This document shows, piece by piece, positions 5,825-7,585 of a DNA stretch of 7,585 nucleotides. A program made the translations under genes and the position numbers. The stretch lies in assembly GCA_902492185.1 (NCBI GenBank), contig CABUKY010000092.1, positions 1-7,585 of the forward strand, written 5' to 3'. Position 1 is the first letter of the stretch. Each line of letters begins with the position of its first letter. The notes under the pieces were generated by a model. It had not been told where the DNA came from and made no database searches. It saw nothing but the letters and a program-made list of their open reading frames with translations. Origin of the DNA: an uncultured Collinsella sp. GTDB lineage: Bacteria > Actinomycetota > Coriobacteriia > Coriobacteriales > Coriobacteriaceae.

Positions 5825-6325
5825 TCAGTCCTCTCTCGTAATCGCGGCAACCGTCGCCCCGCAAAATGCAATTAAATCATCGGGTGCAAGCTCGAGCTGA
5901 TAACCACGCTTGCCTCCCGAAATAAAAATGGTATCCCAAAGGACACATGTCTCATCAATGAGCGTCCGGTAGCGTTTTTTCATACCGACCGGGCTGCAGC
6001 CGCCGCGAACGTAGCCAGTCGCCGCAAGCAAATCCTTCACATGCATCATGGCCAAGGACTTCTCCCCCGCGGCACGCGCGGCGGACTTTAGATCGAGCTC
6101 GTCGGCAACAGGGATGCAGCACACGACATAGTCGTTGGACGGTGTCACACAGACCAAAGTCTTAAATCCTTGACCGGGCTCCTCGCCAAGCTGCTCCGAA
6201 ATCGCGACCCCCAGGCCCACCGACTCATCGCCATCGTCTTCGTACGTATGTAGAACATAGGAAATGCCGGCGCTTTCCAGCTCGCGCATCGCATTGGTTT
6301 TTGGCGTCTTTACAGCCTTTGCCAT
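5825..6325 (-). CDS. ybaK: YbaK/EbsC family Cys-tRNA(Pro)/Cys-tRNA(Cys) deacylase
   Basis: Proteins of this family hydrolyse tRNA carrying the wrong amino acid, chiefly Cys-tRNA(Pro) made in error by prolyl-tRNA synthetase, in the cytoplasm. The product is 166 residues, against about 159 for E. coli YbaK. The visible signatures are KTPKTNAMRELESAGI (6-21), FKTLVCV (54-60; Lys55 matches the catalytic-site lysine of YbaK), IPVADELDLK with the AARAAG that follows (71-87), GYVRGGCSPVGMKKR (104-118), and ISGGKRGYQLELAPDDL (135-151). The ATG at 6325 is chosen because AAAGGA lies 6 nt upstream and family homology begins here. An in-frame GTG at 6421 would add 32 unrelated residues and overlap the hairpin and promoter signals. 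It is the first gene of the ybaK-murJ-uvrC cluster. Whether it edits only Cys or has broader specificity cannot be told from sequence. Confidence 0.93.
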   Translation of the reverse strand: MAKAVKTPKTNAMRELESAGISYVLHTYEDDGDESVGLGVAISEQLGEEPGQGFKTLVCVTPSNDYVVCCIPVADELDLKSAARAAGEKSLAMMHVKDLLAATGYVRGGCSPVGMKKRYRTLIDETCVLWDTIFISGGKRGYQLELAPDDLIAFCGATVAAITRED

Positions 6326-6331
6326 GACATA

Positions 6332-6337
6332 TCCTTT
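6332..6337 (-). promoter_or_regulatory. Ribosome binding site that sets the ybaK start
   Basis: The minus strand reads AAAGGA at 6337-6332, then TATGTC, then the ATG at 6325. It supports the 166-residue product over the longer reading frame from 6421. Confidence 0.8.
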
Positions 6338-6362
6338 CCCTCGCATTCGGACGCAAGGATTA

Positions 6363-6393
6363 AGTATATGTCCAATTCGGCTGCATACGTCAC
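6363..6393 (-). promoter_or_regulatory. Promoter candidate for the ybaK-murJ-uvrC cluster
   Basis: On the minus strand TATACT (6368-6363, 5 of 6 bases of the -10 consensus) lies 19 bp downstream of GTGACG (6393-6388, 4 of 6 bases of the -35 consensus). Transcription would start near 6355, about 30 nt before the ybaK start codon and after the hairpin at 6407-6437. The -10 is good; the -35 and the 19-bp spacing are less good. Confidence 0.4.
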
Positions 6394-6406
6394 TTCGGCA
6401 CAGCAA

Positions 6407-6437
6407 GCGCCATCGAATCACAAGGAGTCGATGGCGC
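6407..6437 (-). terminator. GC-rich hairpin after uvrA, possible terminator
   Basis: On the minus strand GCGCCATCGA (6437-6428) and TCGATGGCGC (6416-6407) form a perfect 10-bp stem around an 11-nt loop, 20 nt after the uvrA stop codon. The tail reads TTGCTGTGCC, so a proper U-run is missing. It may be a poor intrinsic terminator, a 3'-end stabiliser, or a partial terminator that lets some transcripts continue into ybaK. The loop carries CUCCUU, complementary to a Shine-Dalgarno sequence. Confidence 0.5.
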
Positions 6438-6457
6438 CCATAAACTGAATCGCCTAT

Positions 6458-7585
6458 TTATTGAGCATCAAGTTGAGCCTGGCGCTCCCGGTCACGCCTG
6501 AGCAACGGCGCCAAAAACTTGCCCGTATAACTCTGCGGACAGTCCGCAACCTGCTCCGGTGTACCCGAAACCACGACGGTTCCGCCGCCGTTACCGCCCT
6601 CGGGACCCATATCGATCAGGCGGTCGGCAACCTTGATGACATCAAGGTTGTGTTCAATCACCAGCACCGTGTTGCCCGCATCGACCAAGCGCTGCAGTAC
6701 ATCGAGCAGCTGGCGGACGTCCTCAAAATGAAGGCCGGTCGTCGGCTCGTCCAAAATATAGAACGTCTTGCCCGTCTGGCGTCGATGAAGCTCCTTGGCG
6801 AGCTTTACACGCTGCGCCTCGCCGCCCGAAAGCGTCGTGGCGGGCTGGCCCAGGCTCACGTAGCCCAAGCCTACATCGTACAGCGTCTGGAGCTTGCGCT
6901 TAATCTGCGGGATATTCCCAAAGAAGGCCAGCGCCTCGGTAACGCTCATGTCGAGCACGTCCGAGATGGTCTTGCCACGATAGGTGACCTCGAGTGTCTC
7001 GCGGTTGTAGCGTTTACCGCCGCAAACTTCGCAGGGAACGTAGATATCGGGAAGGAAGTGCATCTCGATCTTGATCTGTCCGTCGCCCTTGCACGCCTCA
7101 CAGCGTCCGCCACTCACATTAAAGGAGAAACGACCTGGCGAGTAGCCGCGCGCCTTCGACTCCGGCGTACTCGCAAACAGTGCGCGAAGATCATCCCACA
7201 GGCCGATATAGGTAGCAGGGTTGGAACGCGGCGTGCGGCCAATCGGCGACTGGTCGATATCGATAACCTTATCGATACACTCGATGCCCTCGATTTTCTT
7301 ATACGGACCCACAGGGCGCGTCGAGCGGTGAATGGCATTCGTAAGGGCAGGCGCAATGGTGTCGGTAACTAGGGAGCTCTTGCCCGATCCCGACACGCCG
7401 GTAACAACCGTAAGCGTACCAAACTCGATCTTGGCAGTAACGTTTTTGAGGTTGTTGGCTCGAGCGCCCGTAATTTTAAGGCAGCCGCGACCGGGTTTGC
7501 GCCGTTCATCAGGCACCCGGATCATTCGTTTGCCGGTCAGATAAGCGCCCGTCATCGACTCAGGACACGCCATGATATCGGCAGG
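6458..7585 (-). CDS. uvrA: Excinuclease ABC subunit A (UvrA), C-terminal part
   Basis: UvrA is the ATP-dependent damage sensor of nucleotide excision repair: its dimer scans DNA and loads UvrB. The frame is open to the right edge, so the 375 residues here are roughly the last 40 percent of a protein of about 940 residues. The fragment starts at the family's SMTGAYLTGK region and holds the complete second ATPase module. Numbered from the first visible residue, it has Walker A GVSGSGKSS (63-71), a zinc finger with CEAC (162-165) and CEVC (185-188), the ABC signature LSGGEAQR (252-259), Walker B FYILDEPTTG (275-284) and the H-loop histidine in VIEHN (312). All key residues are intact. It ends in a short polar tail (RRDRERQAQLDAQ) and TAA at 6460-6458. 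A 132-nt gap separates it from ybaK. Confidence 0.97.
   Translation of the reverse strand, partial: PADIMACPESMTGAYLTGKRMIRVPDERRKPGRGCLKITGARANNLKNVTAKIEFGTLTVVTGVSGSGKSSLVTDTIAPALTNAIHRSTRPVGPYKKIEGIECIDKVIDIDQSPIGRTPRSNPATYIGLWDDLRALFASTPESKARGYSPGRFSFNVSGGRCEACKGDGQIKIEMHFLPDIYVPCEVCGGKRYNRETLEVTYRGKTISDVLDMSVTEALAFFGNIPQIKRKLQTLYDVGLGYVSLGQPATTLSGGEAQRVKLAKELHRRQTGKTFYILDEPTTGLHFEDVRQLLDVLQRLVDAGNTVLVIEHNLDVIKVADRLIDMGPEGGNGGGTVVVSGTPEQVADCPQSYTGKFLAPLLRRDRERQAQLDAQ

Noticed and set aside
6326..6421. N-terminal extension of YbaK from the GTG at 6421
   Set aside because: The extra 32 residues match no part of the family, the start sits in a hairpin, and the ATG at 6325 has a well-spaced ribosome binding site.
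6461..7372. 303-codon open frame on the plus strand, opposite uvrA
   Set aside because: It is the antisense of the highly conserved UvrA ATPase module, with no ribosome binding site or recognisable domain.
1..7585. CRISPR array, insertion sequence, integrase or phage genes
   Set aside because: No regularly spaced direct repeats, transposase or integrase motifs, or target-site duplications were seen; the genes are typical chromosomal housekeeping and transport genes.

Overview
All supported genes in this window lie on the minus strand, so they read from right to left. The sequence looks like a chromosomal stretch of a high-GC Gram-positive bacterium, most likely an actinomycetote of the class Coriobacteriia (a Collinsella-like gut anaerobe). 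This rests on the GC-rich codon use, GTG starts, a Tat-type lipoprotein signal on a solute-binding protein, and a MurJ of the Gram-positive type. The assignment comes from general features and no database search was made.

Region 1 (about 7585 to 2192) is a DNA-repair and housekeeping block. It opens with the C-terminal 375 residues of UvrA (cut by the right edge) and a 132-nt gap holding a perfect 10-bp hairpin and a possible promoter. A tightly packed trio follows: a YbaK/EbsC-type aminoacyl-tRNA deacylase (ybaK), the lipid II flippase murJ 3 nt later, and uvrC, whose GTG start directly abuts the murJ stop codon. UvrA and UvrC are the damage-recognition and incision subunits of nucleotide excision repair; YbaK edits mischarged tRNA; MurJ moves the peptidoglycan precursor across the membrane. 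The last two have no known biochemical link to repair and probably just share a transcript with uvrC.

Region 2 (2191 to 1827) is a 365-nt non-coding gap. It has an AT-rich hairpin that may end the uvrC transcript, then a dense set of inverted repeats in front of the next gene: a 23-bp palindrome with 9-bp arms, nested inside a pair of perfect 10-bp arms 61 nt apart. These may be operator sites or a folded mRNA leader.

Region 3 (1826 to 1) is the start of an ABC importer operon. It holds a complete family 5 (peptide/nickel type) solute-binding lipoprotein, a 155-nt gap with three hairpins or palindromes, and the first 19 codons of a DppB/OppB-like permease that runs off the left edge. The gap structure fits the common arrangement in which the binding protein is made in excess over the membrane subunits.

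No mobile element, CRISPR array, tRNA or rRNA was seen. The gene content is ordinary. The most unusual signals are the nested repeats upstream of the binding-protein gene and the rearranged cysteine cluster in UvrC.
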